From NCBI GenBank assembly GCA_021157585.1, contig JAGGWH010000078.1, positions 1-46,578 on the forward strand: a stretch of DNA of 46,578 nucleotides, written 5' to 3'. The notes under the pieces were generated by a model. It was not told where the DNA came from and did no database searches. It saw only the letters and a program-made list of their open reading frames with translations. Of this stretch, positions 6,632-16,038 are shown in pieces. Each line of letters opens with the position of its first letter. Within the stretch, counting starts at the first letter, position 1. Made by a program: the position numbers and the translations under genes. Source of the stretch: Bacteroidales bacterium (GTDB lineage: Bacteria > Bacteroidota > Bacteroidia > Bacteroidales > UBA12170).

Positions 6632-9112
6632 GTGAACGAGAACTTTAATCCGCAAGATATTTATCAAGAAGAGGCCATAGATTATAAAGCATTATTTTTT
6701 AAACTCTATAGACATTGGTATTTCTTTGTATTAACTATTTTTATTGCTTTAATAATTGCTTTCTTATTTAATAAATATACCAAACCCGTATACGAAGTTT
6801 CAACAACGGTATTAGTTGAAGATAGAAATAGTACAGATCCTCAAGCTCTGCTTGGGCTGGGATTTAGAAATAGTATGCAAAATGTTGAAAACGAAATAGG
6901 AAAATTAAAGTCTTATAGATTAGCTTATATTGCAATAAAACAACTTCCTTTTGATATTTCATATTATGGCGAAGAAAATTTTATCTCAAAAGAACTTTAT
7001 AAAGATACTCCTTTTAAAGTAGTTTACGACAAGAAACATGCCCAACCGTTAACTCTTAATTTTAATATTAATATTAATTCTGCCACAAGCTTTACAATGA
7101 GTGCCGAAGGTGAAAATATTGATCTTTACGATTATGTTGAAGATAAAAAAATTGAAGGTGACGGTCTTAAACAAATTAAATTAAAAGAAGAGTATTTTTT
7201 CGGACAAAATATAGAAACAGAGCATTATAAATTCCGTATAGAACTTACGGATAAGTTTGATGAAGAGAAAGACATAAACAAAAACATGTATTTTGTATTT
7301 AATAGTGTTAATAGTCTGGTTTCTAAATATAAAGGCTTTGAAATAGAACCTATTAATAAAGAATCGTCAATACTCGAAATAAAACTAAAAGGAAATAATA
7401 TTGAAAAATCCGTTGATTTTTTAAATACGCTTACCGAAGTTTATTTATCCAATAATTTAGATAAGAAAAATCAGATATCTCTAAAAACTATCGAATTTAT
7501 TGATAACCAATTAACCAGTCTAAGTTTAAACTTAGACTCTGCACAGCAAACAATTCAGGATTTTCGTGCCAAAAACGAAGTAATGAATATTGATTATCAG
7601 GCGCAACAAACTTTTGAACATATGAAAGAGCTTACGCAAAAAAAAGCGGAGCTTTTGTTAAGTGATAAGTATTATAAAAATTTGCGTGATTATATTCTTC
7701 AGGCACAAAACAATATCGACGATATAATTGTTCCCACAGCATTAGGAATTAACGATCCGGTAATTTCAGGATTTGTAAGTAACCTGTCCGCTCTTTACGA
7801 AGAACGACTATCATTATTATATCGTACAACCGAAAAAAATCCATCTGTAATTCAGCTCGATTTACAAATAAATAACCAGAAAAGAGCGATGCTGGAAAAT
7901 ATCGATAATATCATTAAAACATCCAAAATTTCGTTAAATGATATTGATGAGCGTATTAAAATTATAACAAGAGAAATAAATAAATTGCCGCTTACACAAC
8001 GTATGCTGTTCAACATGGAACGTAGCTTTAAGCTGAGCAATACTATGTATGAGTATCTGATTAAAAAACGCTCGGAAGCTCAAATTACAGCAGCTTCAAA
8101 TCAACCCGATAACGAAATTGTTGACCGAGCAAGGAAAGAATCTGCCGGCTCGCCGGTTTATCCAAAAAAATCGTTAAACTACTTAATAGCATTGGTATTA
8201 GGTGCAGTACTTCCTATTGGATATATTATGGGAAAAGATATGCTTAACGATAAGGTTATCGAGAGAAAAGATGTTGAATCGGTTACTAATTTACCTATTA
8301 TCGGACATACTATTCACTCTAATAAAGAATCTAAGATAGTAGTGGCTACTTCGCCAAAATCTTCAATTGCCGAGTCTTTCCGTTCTATTAGAACTAATCT
8401 GCAATACTTGGCTAAGGGAAAAGACCAGCAAACCATTCTTATTACTTCTGATATGGTAGGTGCGGGTAAAACATATACTTCTATTAACTTGGCAAGTATT
8501 TATGCTATGTACGGCAAAAAAACCTTACTGTTTGGCTTCGATTTACGTAAACCTAAAATTTATCAAGATTTTGGTTTGTCAAATACCGAAGGTATTTCTT
8601 CTTATCTGATAAATAAAAGTTCACTCGAAGATATTATTCAGCCTTCCTCTATAGATAATCTGGATATTATTATGGGTGGTCCTGTTCCTCCAAATCCCGC
8701 CGAACTTATTGCCTCGAGCAAAAGCACCGAATTATTTGCCAAAGTAAAAGAGATTTACGATTATATTATTATAGATACGCCTCCCGTTGGTTTGGTAACA
8801 GATGCTTTTCTTCTGATGAAATATGCTGATGTAAATCTGTTTATCGTACGTCAAAACTTTACTCATAAAAAAGTATTTGCTTCCATTATTAATGATGTTG
8901 AAAGTCGTAAAATACCAAATGTAAATATTCTGATTAACGATGTGCGATTATCAAGAAATGCATATGGCTATGGTTACGGCTATGGTTACGGTTATGGCTA
9001 TGGTTACGGCTATGGTTACGGTTATGGTTACGGTTATGGCTATGGTTATTATTCGGATGATAAAGACATAGAAAAACCCTCCTTAATAAAACGGGTATTT
9101 CAAAAATCATAA
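6632..9112 (+). CDS. wzc: Wzc-like polysaccharide co-polymerase / BY-tyrosine kinase
   Basis: Inner-membrane chain-length regulator fused to a bacterial tyrosine kinase (826 aa), partner of the upstream Wza-like channel. A Wzz domain follows TM1 (about residues 30-50). A long helical periplasmic region runs to about 500 and TM2 lies at about 518-538. The cytoplasmic kinase has Walker A (SDMVGAGKT, about 603-612), Walker A' (FGFDLRKPK, about 634) and Walker B (IIIDTPP, about 711). The tail holds (YG)14 followed by YY, residues 778-807, giving 16 tyrosines as autophosphorylation sites. Translation starts at GTG (6632); no in-frame ATG fits better, because the N-terminus must lie before TM1. A terminator follows at 9129-9158. 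Confidence 0.93.
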   Translation: MNENFNPQDIYQEEAIDYKALFFKLYRHWYFFVLTIFIALIIAFLFNKYTKPVYEVSTTVLVEDRNSTDPQALLGLGFRNSMQNVENEIGKLKSYRLAYIAIKQLPFDISYYGEENFISKELYKDTPFKVVYDKKHAQPLTLNFNININSATSFTMSAEGENIDLYDYVEDKKIEGDGLKQIKLKEEYFFGQNIETEHYKFRIELTDKFDEEKDINKNMYFVFNSVNSLVSKYKGFEIEPINKESSILEIKLKGNNIEKSVDFLNTLTEVYLSNNLDKKNQISLKTIEFIDNQLTSLSLNLDSAQQTIQDFRAKNEVMNIDYQAQQTFEHMKELTQKKAELLLSDKYYKNLRDYILQAQNNIDDIIVPTALGINDPVISGFVSNLSALYEERLSLLYRTTEKNPSVIQLDLQINNQKRAMLENIDNIIKTSKISLNDIDERIKIITREINKLPLTQRMLFNMERSFKLSNTMYEYLIKKRSEAQITAASNQPDNEIVDRARKESAGSPVYPKKSLNYLIALVLGAVLPIGYIMGKDMLNDKVIERKDVESVTNLPIIGHTIHSNKESKIVVATSPKSSIAESFRSIRTNLQYLAKGKDQQTILITSDMVGAGKTYTSINLASIYAMYGKKTLLFGFDLRKPKIYQDFGLSNTEGISSYLINKSSLEDIIQPSSIDNLDIIMGGPVPPNPAELIASSKSTELFAKVKEIYDYIIIDTPPVGLVTDAFLLMKYADVNLFIVRQNFTHKKVFASIINDVESRKIPNVNILINDVRLSRNAYGYGYGYGYGYGYGYGYGYGYGYGYGYGYYSDDKDIEKPSLIKRVFQKS
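8963..9052 (+). repeat. Tyr-Gly codon repeat tract in wzc
   Basis: Ninety bases encode 14 Tyr-Gly dipeptides plus a final Tyr-Tyr. The tract is built from near-identical 6- and 12-base units (TATGGT/TACGGC variants) and is prone to slippage or unequal recombination in whole-codon steps. Changes would alter the number of tyrosines without breaking the frame. Synonymous TAT/TAC and GGC/GGT mixing suggests selection for the peptide. Confidence 0.9.
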
Positions 9113-9128
9113 TACTTAAATTGATATC

Positions 9129-9158
9129 AAAAGGCTGTCCGAAAAGACGGTCTTTTTT
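9129..9158 (+). terminator. Intrinsic terminator after wzc
   Basis: AAAAGGCTGTC (9129-9139) pairs with GACGGTCTTTT (9146-9156) over 11 bp with two G-U pairs; loop CGAAAA; T run to 9158. It is also positioned to stop folA transcription arriving on the minus strand. Confidence 0.85.
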
Positions 9159-9208
9159 ATTTCATAACGAATAGCGGTTAGAATTAAAATAGGGATAAAA
9201 TTCTGTGT

Positions 9209-9697
9209 TTATTTCCTTAGAAGATTGATGAATGAAAAATCGTATTCATTCTTTTCTGAAGCTTTGTGCTGCGTTTCACTTTCTATTTCCCAATTTTTCA
9301 TATTTATCTCAGGAAAATAAACATTAGCATCAAAGCTATGATGGACACGTGTTAAATAAATTCGCTTAACAAAAGGCAATAAGCTATTATATAACTGACC
9401 GCCACCTATAATAAAATGTTCTTCGGAATCGCTTCCGTATTTTTCAATAATATCCTCAATAGAAAATATCATTTCGCAATTTTCAAAACGTAAATTTTTA
9501 TTTTTTGTTAATACAACATTAGTTCTGTTGGGTAATGCTCCTTTAGGTAAAGATTCAAATGTTTTACGACCCATAATAATGGTGTGGGATGTTGTTAAAG
9601 CCTTAAATCTTTTTAAATCGTCTGACAGATGCCAAATTAACTTATTATCTTTTCCTATGGCATTATTCTCGGCTACTGCAACTATTATTGATAACAT
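9209..9697 (-). CDS. folA: Dihydrofolate reductase
   Basis: NADPH-dependent reduction of dihydrofolate to tetrahydrofolate in the cytosol; the trimethoprim target. The 162-aa protein has the family blocks: IVAVAENNAIGKDNKLIWHLSDDLKRF with the catalytic acidic residue in the LSDDL helix, the cofactor site IIMGRKTFES, and IIGGGQLY. No thyA is adjacent, although folA often follows it in other genomes. A -7 element TATCTTTG (minus strand, 9773-9766) lies about 68 bp upstream, so the gene probably has its own promoter although ansA precedes it by 115 bp on the same strand. Confidence 0.96.
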   Translation of the reverse strand: MLSIIVAVAENNAIGKDNKLIWHLSDDLKRFKALTTSHTIIMGRKTFESLPKGALPNRTNVVLTKNKNLRFENCEMIFSIEDIIEKYGSDSEEHFIIGGGQLYNSLLPFVKRIYLTRVHHSFDANVYFPEINMKNWEIESETQHKASEKNEYDFSFINLLRK

Positions 9698-9812
9698 AGA
9701 CTTATTAATACTTTTAGTGTTAATTTATAATTCCTTACAATGCGAAACTTATCAGCTGCATTCACAAAGATATGTAATTTGCATTGAGTCGTTTTATTAA
9801 AACATCTCGAAA

Positions 9813-10844
9813 TTAATCTTCACGCATTTCGCCTTTTAAATTCTTTTCCATTAGTTTTTTGGCTTCTTCTTTAGAAATATCTAAACCTAATATCATCATC
9901 ATTTTTGTTAGTGCGGCTTCTACCGTTATGTCCTTACCGTTAATTAAGCCCATATCGGCTAAATCGAGACTGGTTTCGTATTTTCCCATTTCTACGGAAC
10001 CGCCTCTGCATTGCGAAACGTTTACAATTAAAATACCTGCATTAAGTGCAGCTCTTAATTCATTTAAAAACCATTCTTCCGTAGGTGCATTTCCTGCTCC
10101 ATAAGTCTCCAAAATAACACCTTTTATTCCATCGATAGAAAGTATTGCTTTAACTGTTTTAGGACAAATACCGGGAAATAATCGCAGCACAACAATATTA
10201 TTATCGAGCTTAGTATTGATTTTTAATCGTTTAAATTTTGGTTTTAAAATATTTTGTTCCCGATATTTAATATAAACGCCAACATCGGCTAATGCCGGAT
10301 AATTTACCGATTTAAAAGCGTCAAAATTCTCCGCATTAAACTTATGCGTGCGGTTTCCTCTAAATAATTGATTCTCAAAGTAAATGCATACTTCGGGAAT
10401 CATTGGAATATCGTCAGACTTAGCTCCGGCAATTTCCAAACTGGTAATAAAATTATCTCGTCCATCAGTTCTAACCATTCCCAAAGGTAATTGCGAGCCG
10501 GTTATAACTACGGGTTTATTTAAATTGTCGAGCATAAAACTTAAAGCCGAAGCAGTATAACTCATAGTGTCTGTTCCATGAAGAATAACAAAACCGTCAT
10601 ATTTTTCGTAGTTCTCCGAAATAACTTCAACTAATTTTATCCAATAATCCGGACTAATATTTGCCGAATCGATAATAGGATCAAAAGAGTAAGAATCTAT
10701 TTTAAAGTCAAATAATTCCAATGATGGCATATAATTATACAGCTCATCAAAATTAAACGGACGTAACGAGCCTGTTTCTATATCTTTAAACATCCCAATA
10801 GTTCCTCCGGTATAAATAACCAATATGGCTGCTTTCATATCCAA
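9813..10844 (-). CDS. ansA: Type I (cytosolic) L-asparaginase
   Basis: Hydrolyses L-asparagine to aspartate and ammonia. The 343-aa protein has no signal peptide, consistent with the cytosolic AnsA class. The first catalytic Thr lies in YTGGTIGM near the N-terminus and the second Thr-Asp pair in HGTDTMSYTASALSF. The C-terminal domain has the GVILETYGAGNAPT motif. It lies 9 bp after tatD on the same strand and so probably shares its transcript. Together with asnA at 15009-16013, the window holds both synthesis and breakdown of asparagine, though in separate transcription units. Confidence 0.95.
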   Translation of the reverse strand: MDMKAAILVIYTGGTIGMFKDIETGSLRPFNFDELYNYMPSLELFDFKIDSYSFDPIIDSANISPDYWIKLVEVISENYEKYDGFVILHGTDTMSYTASALSFMLDNLNKPVVITGSQLPLGMVRTDGRDNFITSLEIAGAKSDDIPMIPEVCIYFENQLFRGNRTHKFNAENFDAFKSVNYPALADVGVYIKYREQNILKPKFKRLKINTKLDNNIVVLRLFPGICPKTVKAILSIDGIKGVILETYGAGNAPTEEWFLNELRAALNAGILIVNVSQCRGGSVEMGKYETSLDLADMGLINGKDITVEAALTKMMMILGLDISKEEAKKLMEKNLKGEMRED

Positions 10845-10853
10845 ATATTTTAT

Positions 10854-11624
10854 CTATAAATTAAATAATTCTTCAGCATTTGCTGTTGTAATTTCTGCGA
10901 CTTTATCAATAGAAATTCCTTTTATTTCGGCTAATTTTTTCGCTATAAGCGGAATATATGCCGGTTGATTGCGTTTACCACGATAAGGTGTTGGAGCTAA
11001 ATAAGGAGCATCCGTTTCTAAAATGAGATGCTTTAGGTCTATATTTTTAATTTGCTCGGATAAACCCGAATTTTTAAACGTTAACACACCGCCTATTCCT
11101 AACTTAAAACCATAGTCATTTACAATTTTATGTGCTTGTTCCTCACTACCCGTAAAGCAATGAAAAACTCCTTTTAATTCGGGTGTGTGAATATCATCCA
11201 ATATATTAAATAGCTCATTGAAGGAATCGCGAGAATGAATAACAATGGGCAAATTATATTTCTTGGCAAGCTTAACCTGAAAACGAAAAGCCTCTTCTTG
11301 TTCAGAAAAAAACGTCTTATCCCAATATAAATCTATGCCTATTTCGCCTATGGCAACAAAAGTATTTTCATTTAAAAGTTTCTCTACAATAGCTAATTCC
11401 TCTTCAACATTTTCTTTTACCGAAGTGGGGTGTAATCCCATCATAGGGAAACAATTATCAGGATAATCTTTTGAAAGTTGAAGCATTGAGCCGATAGAGA
11501 AGCTGTCGATATTTGGCAATAAAAACTTTTCTACTCCAAGACTAATAGCCTCTTCAATTACGGTTGAACGATCCTGATTAAATTCGGCTAAATAAATATG
11601 ATTATGCGTATCTATAAAAGTCAT
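10854..11624 (-). CDS. tatD: TatD-family metal-dependent hydrolase/DNase
   Basis: A 256-aa TIM-barrel hydrolase of the TatD/YcfH family; characterised members are 3'-5' exonucleases on DNA. Metal-binding residues are visible in order: DTHNHIY at the start, GEIGIDLYW (E), IHSRDS (H), FHCFTG (H) and ETDAPYLAP (D). A -7 element TACCTTTG (minus strand, 11636-11629) ends only four bases before the ATG, so the mRNA may be leaderless. It is the first gene of a tatD-ansA unit. Confidence 0.93.
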   Translation of the reverse strand: MTFIDTHNHIYLAEFNQDRSTVIEEAISLGVEKFLLPNIDSFSIGSMLQLSKDYPDNCFPMMGLHPTSVKENVEEELAIVEKLLNENTFVAIGEIGIDLYWDKTFFSEQEEAFRFQVKLAKKYNLPIVIHSRDSFNELFNILDDIHTPELKGVFHCFTGSEEQAHKIVNDYGFKLGIGGVLTFKNSGLSEQIKNIDLKHLILETDAPYLAPTPYRGKRNQPAYIPLIAKKLAEIKGISIDKVAEITTANAEELFNL

Positions 11625-11732
11625 GGCGCAAAGGTATTTTATTTCTTATAAAAAATAGAAGAGGTGGAAAAAAAGACGTGGAGAGGTGGGTGATGGGTAA
11701 TCTATTTTGTATTGTTCTTGCTTTTTTGCATC

Positions 11733-11764
11733 TTTGAAAACCGAAAAGATTTGAGCTAAATTTG
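11733..11764 (+). promoter_or_regulatory. Promoter of the BNR-repeat protein gene
   Basis: TTTG (11733-11736), 20 nt, then TAAATTTG (11757-11764) matches the Bacteroidota promoter consensus. Transcription should start near 11770, inside a perfect 14-bp palindrome (11763-11776), and leave a 5' leader of about 55 nt. Confidence 0.65.
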
Positions 11765-11776
11765 ATTTTAAAATCA
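11763..11776. promoter_or_regulatory. Perfect 14-bp palindrome at a promoter (candidate operator)
   Basis: TGATTTTAAAATCA is a perfect palindrome that overlaps the last two bases of the -7 box and the expected transcription start of the gene at 11826. This position suits a repressor site. The regulator is unknown, and the palindrome is A/T-rich at its centre, so chance cannot be excluded. Confidence 0.4.
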
Positions 11777-11825
11777 TAAGACGCTTTCTCTTTTGTAAAT
11801 AAAACAGTAACCAAACACATAATTA

Positions 11826-14800
11826 ATGAAAAATTTATCTCTAAAAATTCGCTTTAGTTTTCTTTTTGTATTGACTTTATTATCGGGTATTTCTTTTGCT
11901 CAAAGTCTTACAATGGAACAAATTAATGGTATTAAAGCTCGTAATATTGGCCCAGCAGGAATGAGCGGTCGTGTTACGGCTATTGATGTAGTAACTTCAA
12001 AGCCCGATATTATTTTTATCGGAACAGCCTCTGGTGGTGTCTGGAAATCTGATAATGGTGGTGTTAGTTGGAATCCCATCTTTGATCATCAGGATTTTGC
12101 TTCTATAGGTGCGTTAACCATCGATCAAAGCGCAACAGATGTTATTTGGGTTGGAACGGGCGAAGGAAACCCGAGAAACAGCCAAAGTAGTGGAAACGGT
12201 ATCTATAAAAGTATGGATGGCGGAAAAACCTGGAAACATATGGGTTTGCCAAACTCGCGTAATATTTATCGTATCCTAATCGATCCAAGAGATTCTAAAA
12301 CTGTTTATGCCGGTGTTCAGGGTTCTGCTTGGGGTCCCAGCGAAGAGCGTGGTCTTTTTAAAACTACCGATGGTGGAAAAAATTGGAAAAAAATATTATA
12401 CATAAACGATAGAACCGGAGTTGGAGAATTAATTATGGATCCTTCTAATCCAAATAAGCTTTTTGTTAGTATGTGGCAGTTCGAAAGAGAAGCTTGGTTT
12501 TTTAAATCGGGTGGTTCCGGTTCAGGATTATATGTTACTCACGATGCCGGAGAAAACTTTCAACTTTTAACGGAAAAAAACGGTATTCCTAAAGGTGAAT
12601 TAGGAAGAATAGGATTAGGTATTTCACCAAATAATCCACTCGTTGTTTATGCTTTAGTGGAGTCAAAACATAATGCTTTATACCGATCAGAAGATGGTGG
12701 TCAGAAGTTTAAAATGGTTGCCGATAAAAATATTGGCGGTAGGCCTTTTTACTATGGTGAAATTCATATCGATCCCGAAAATGAAAATCGCATTTATAAT
12801 CTTCACTCTTTAGTTGATGTTAGCGATGATGGCGGCCGTACTTTTAAAACAATGATGCCTTATGCTAAAGCTCATCCCGATCATCATGCTTGGTATATGC
12901 ATCCAAAAGACGGAAGCTTTATTATTGATGGTAATGATGGCGGATTAACCATGTCGCGCGATAGAGGAAAAACTTGGCGTTTTATACGTAATTTACCTCT
13001 TGCTCAATTTTATCATATCAATTACGATATGGAAACTCCTTATAATGTATATGGCGGTATGCAAGACAATGGCTCTTGGCGCGGACCCAGCCAAGTGTAT
13101 AATGTGCAAGGAATACAAAACGTATATTGGCAAGAATTATCTTTTGGCGATGGTTTTGATGTTGTTCCCGACAGAGTAAATTCTCGTTATGGCTTCACTA
13201 TGAGTCAGCAAGGAAACGTAATGCGCTACGATTTAGAAACAGGGTTTAGCAAATTTGTTCAACCCGTTCATCCCGATGGTGAAGATTTACGTTTTAACTG
13301 GAATGCCGCTATAGCTGCCGATCCTTTTAATAATAATGGTCTTTATTTTGGAAGTCAATATTTACATAAAAGTAGTGATAGAGGCGATACTTGGACAATA
13401 ATTTCACCCGATTTAACCACTAACGATTCTACCAAACAAAAATCCATGGAGAGTGGAGGTTTAACTTATGATGCTACCGGAGCAGAAAATTATACAACCA
13501 TTATTGCCATTGCCCCAAGTCCGTTAAATAAAGATATTATTTGGGTTGGTACCGATGATGGAAATTTACAATTAACTACCGATGGAGGCAAAACATGGAC
13601 AAATAAAATTAAAAATATTAAAGGTGTTCCCGAAGGATCTTGGATTCCACAAATACATCCTTCTACCTATAACGAAGCTGAAGCTTTTGTTGTAATTAAC
13701 GACTATCGTCGTGATAATTGGGCTCCTTATATTTTTCATACTAAAGACTACGGTAAAAAATGGACAAATATTGTTAGTAAAGAAAAAGTAAAGGGTTATG
13801 CTTTATCATTTGTTCAAGATACTAAGGCTGAGAATTTATATTTTGTAGGAACAGAAAGTGGTTTATATATCAGTATTGATGCCGGAAAAACTTTTAGCAA
13901 ATACACCAATAAATATCCAACTGTTTCTACTATGGATATGAGAATTCATCCACGCGAAAACGATTTAATTATTGGAACTTTTGGACGTGCTGCTTATATT
14001 ATAGACAATATTGAACCTTTACGAGAATTAGCAAAAGAAGGTCTTGCTTTACTCAAAAAACCTGTTTATCTTTTTCCTATTCCGGATGCAGAAATGAATA
14101 TATTTAAACAGCCTCCGGGAATGCGATTTGGTGCCGATGCTTTATTTTATGGAGAAAATAAAAAACAGGGAGCAATGATTTCTTATATCGCTAATCCTGT
14201 TGAAGGAGTTAAAGACAGCGTTCTTATTGAGATTTTTGATGCTAAAGGTGATTTGATGACTACTATTCGGAAAAGCCCCAAGGAAGGGATTAACCGTTTT
14301 TATTGGAGATTCAATAAAAAAGGAGTACGTTTTCCTCAGCAAGCTAAGCCTAAGAATAATTTGCACGAACCAAGAGGTGGTAAGGTATTGCCTGGTGAAT
14401 ATGAAGTGAAGTTATCGTATAATACTAATAGTTGCACATCAAATGTAAACGTAAAATTTGATCATAGGATTGATTATGAAATAAAAAATTTAGAAGCGCG
14501 AGCAGCTATGCAAACAGCTTTTAATACCGAAGTAGAAAAGGCAACTAAAGCTGCCGATAAAGTTAGAGATGCACAAACCATTGTTAAAAATCTTTCGACG
14601 ATTATTAAACCTTTAGAGGGTGATGAAAATAAAGACATAAAAGATTTACATAAAAAGATTTCTAAGCAATTAAACGATTTTGCCGCCTTATTGAAGCAAC
14701 CTAAAGTACAAGGCATTTTCCGTAATCAGAAACTTCTACCAAATATTTTACGTCAGGCATCTTGGGGATTAATGGCTTATATTGATGCTCCGGGTTTACG

Positions 14801-14945
14801 TGAGGAATTAGCTGTTAAAAAAGCCCAAGAAGCCATTGATAAATACGTTGGTGATATTGATGCTTTTTTTGCAGGCGAATGGTTAACTTATCAAACAATG
14901 ATAAAAGAAAAGAATTTGGATTTCTTTTCTTCGTTTGAGAACTAA
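11826..14945 (+). CDS. Large secreted BNR/VPS10-like beta-propeller protein
   Basis: A 1039-aa exported protein with a Sec signal peptide (cleavage likely after SFAQ, residue 26). The first 750 residues carry about ten BNR/sortilin-type Asp boxes of pattern S-x-D-x-G-x-x-W/F, for example SDNGGVSW, SMDGGKTW, TTDGGKNW, SRDRGKTW, SSDRGDTW and TKDYGKKW. These predict one or two multi-bladed propellers. The remaining 290 residues include an Ig-like strand region and a helical segment. Similar proteins are annotated as glycosyl hydrolases or VPS10 proteins in Bacteroidota, but no catalytic residues can be assigned and the substrate is unknown. No type IX sorting domain is evident at the C-terminus. 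It has its own promoter and is divergent from tatD. Confidence 0.85.
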   Translation: MKNLSLKIRFSFLFVLTLLSGISFAQSLTMEQINGIKARNIGPAGMSGRVTAIDVVTSKPDIIFIGTASGGVWKSDNGGVSWNPIFDHQDFASIGALTIDQSATDVIWVGTGEGNPRNSQSSGNGIYKSMDGGKTWKHMGLPNSRNIYRILIDPRDSKTVYAGVQGSAWGPSEERGLFKTTDGGKNWKKILYINDRTGVGELIMDPSNPNKLFVSMWQFEREAWFFKSGGSGSGLYVTHDAGENFQLLTEKNGIPKGELGRIGLGISPNNPLVVYALVESKHNALYRSEDGGQKFKMVADKNIGGRPFYYGEIHIDPENENRIYNLHSLVDVSDDGGRTFKTMMPYAKAHPDHHAWYMHPKDGSFIIDGNDGGLTMSRDRGKTWRFIRNLPLAQFYHINYDMETPYNVYGGMQDNGSWRGPSQVYNVQGIQNVYWQELSFGDGFDVVPDRVNSRYGFTMSQQGNVMRYDLETGFSKFVQPVHPDGEDLRFNWNAAIAADPFNNNGLYFGSQYLHKSSDRGDTWTIISPDLTTNDSTKQKSMESGGLTYDATGAENYTTIIAIAPSPLNKDIIWVGTDDGNLQLTTDGGKTWTNKIKNIKGVPEGSWIPQIHPSTYNEAEAFVVINDYRRDNWAPYIFHTKDYGKKWTNIVSKEKVKGYALSFVQDTKAENLYFVGTESGLYISIDAGKTFSKYTNKYPTVSTMDMRIHPRENDLIIGTFGRAAYIIDNIEPLRELAKEGLALLKKPVYLFPIPDAEMNIFKQPPGMRFGADALFYGENKKQGAMISYIANPVEGVKDSVLIEIFDAKGDLMTTIRKSPKEGINRFYWRFNKKGVRFPQQAKPKNNLHEPRGGKVLPGEYEVKLSYNTNSCTSNVNVKFDHRIDYEIKNLEARAAMQTAFNTEVEKATKAADKVRDAQTIVKNLSTIIKPLEGDENKDIKDLHKKISKQLNDFAALLKQPKVQGIFRNQKLLPNILRQASWGLMAYIDAPGLREELAVKKAQEAIDKYVGDIDAFFAGEWLTYQTMIKEKNLDFFSSFEN

Positions 14946-14960
14946 ATTAAAATATTGATT

Positions 14961-14993
14961 AGTGAGAGTGCGGTTTTATGTCGCACTCCCACT
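14961..14993. terminator. Convergent-gene hairpin between the BNR gene and asnA
   Basis: AGTGAGAGTGCG (14961-14972) pairs with CGCACTCCCACT (14982-14993) with one mismatch and a 9-nt loop. Neither strand has a long T run, so it is a weaker intrinsic terminator candidate serving both convergent genes. Confidence 0.5.
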
Positions 14994-15008
14994 AAAATCA
15001 AAAGGAAC

Positions 15009-16013
15009 CTACAATAAGTGAACATTAGCTTTTAAAGATTCTTCTCTAATACTATCGGGCCAAAGACTAACTTGTACCTCACCAATGTGTTGTTTTTTCA
15101 ACATAAACATTACAACTCTCGATTGTCCAATACCGCCACCAATACTTTGTGGTAATTGATCGTTTAGTAAGAGAGAATGAAAATACAGGTTTTTTCTATC
15201 CGAGGCTCCTCTTTCTTCTAACTGATTCAATAAAGTAGTTTTATTAACACGAATCCCCATAGACGAAATCTCAAAAGCGGTTTTTAAAACAGGATTCCAA
15301 ACTATAATATCGCCATTTAGACCATAATAACCATCTTCATTTTCCGAACTCCAATCGTCATAATCCGGTGCACGACCATCATGAATTTTCCCATCACTAA
15401 GTTTACCTCCAATACCAATAATAAAAACTGCACCAAAGGCTTTTGCGATTTCCGTTTCCCTTTCTTTAGCACTTAGTTTAGGATATCTCTCTAATAATTC
15501 TTCGGAATGAATGAAAGTGATTTTTGTGGGTAAAACAGCCTGAAGATGAGGATTTACTAAAGCAAGTTGTATTTCGGTAGTTGTAAGAGCCTCGTAAATT
15601 TGTTCTACGTGTTTTTTCAAAACACTTAACGATCTGTCTTTTGCACTTATAGTTTTTTCCCAATCCCATTGGTCTACATAAATTGAGTGTATAGGACTAT
15701 AATCCTCATCCGGACGAAGCGCACGCATATCAGTTAATATTCCTTTTCCCTCTTCTACTTCTAATTCACTAAGACGTATTCTTTTCCATTTTGCCAAAGA
15801 GTTTACAACTACAGCACTTTGTTCTTTCAAAGCTTTAACAGGGAATTTAACGGTTCTTTCGCTACCGTTTAAATCATCATTAATGCCTGTGCCGTCCAAT
15901 ACCGCAATAGGTGATGATATTTTTGTCAGATTTAATTGTTTTGATAATTCTTGTGTAAAAATTTCCTTTACAAGACTGATTGCTTCTTCTGTTTTTAAAA
16001 TGTCGTTTTTCAT
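15009..16013 (-). CDS. asnA: Aspartate-ammonia ligase (asparagine synthetase A)
   Basis: Makes L-asparagine from aspartate, ammonia and ATP; cytosolic, with a class-II aminoacyl-tRNA-synthetase-like fold. From the ATG at 16013 it is 334 aa, close to the 330 of E. coli AsnA. Recognisable blocks include SPIAVLDGTGINDDLNG, VDQWDWEK, DYDDWSSENEDGYYGLNGDI and the C-terminal SIGGGIGQSR. The frame stays open to a GTG at 16091, but those 26 codons run through a terminator hairpin, so I reject the longer form. Upstream lie two Asn-rich leader peptides each followed by a terminator, which argues for attenuation by charged tRNA-Asn. The preceding gene on the strand is the MsbA-like exporter, ending 356 bp away. 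Confidence 0.95.
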   Translation of the reverse strand: MKNDILKTEEAISLVKEIFTQELSKQLNLTKISSPIAVLDGTGINDDLNGSERTVKFPVKALKEQSAVVVNSLAKWKRIRLSELEVEEGKGILTDMRALRPDEDYSPIHSIYVDQWDWEKTISAKDRSLSVLKKHVEQIYEALTTTEIQLALVNPHLQAVLPTKITFIHSEELLERYPKLSAKERETEIAKAFGAVFIIGIGGKLSDGKIHDGRAPDYDDWSSENEDGYYGLNGDIIVWNPVLKTAFEISSMGIRVNKTTLLNQLEERGASDRKNLYFHSLLLNDQLPQSIGGGIGQSRVVMFMLKKQHIGEVQVSLWPDSIREESLKANVHLL

Positions 16014-16038
16014 AATATAGATTGTTTTAGTTTTTTTC

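Noticed and set aside
8963-9052. CRISPR-like or tandem DNA repeat
   Set aside because: It is an in-frame Tyr-Gly codon repeat inside wzc with no spacers.
11602-11820. Minus-strand 72-codon ORF upstream of tatD
   Set aside because: It lies across the tatD promoter and has no protein-like features.
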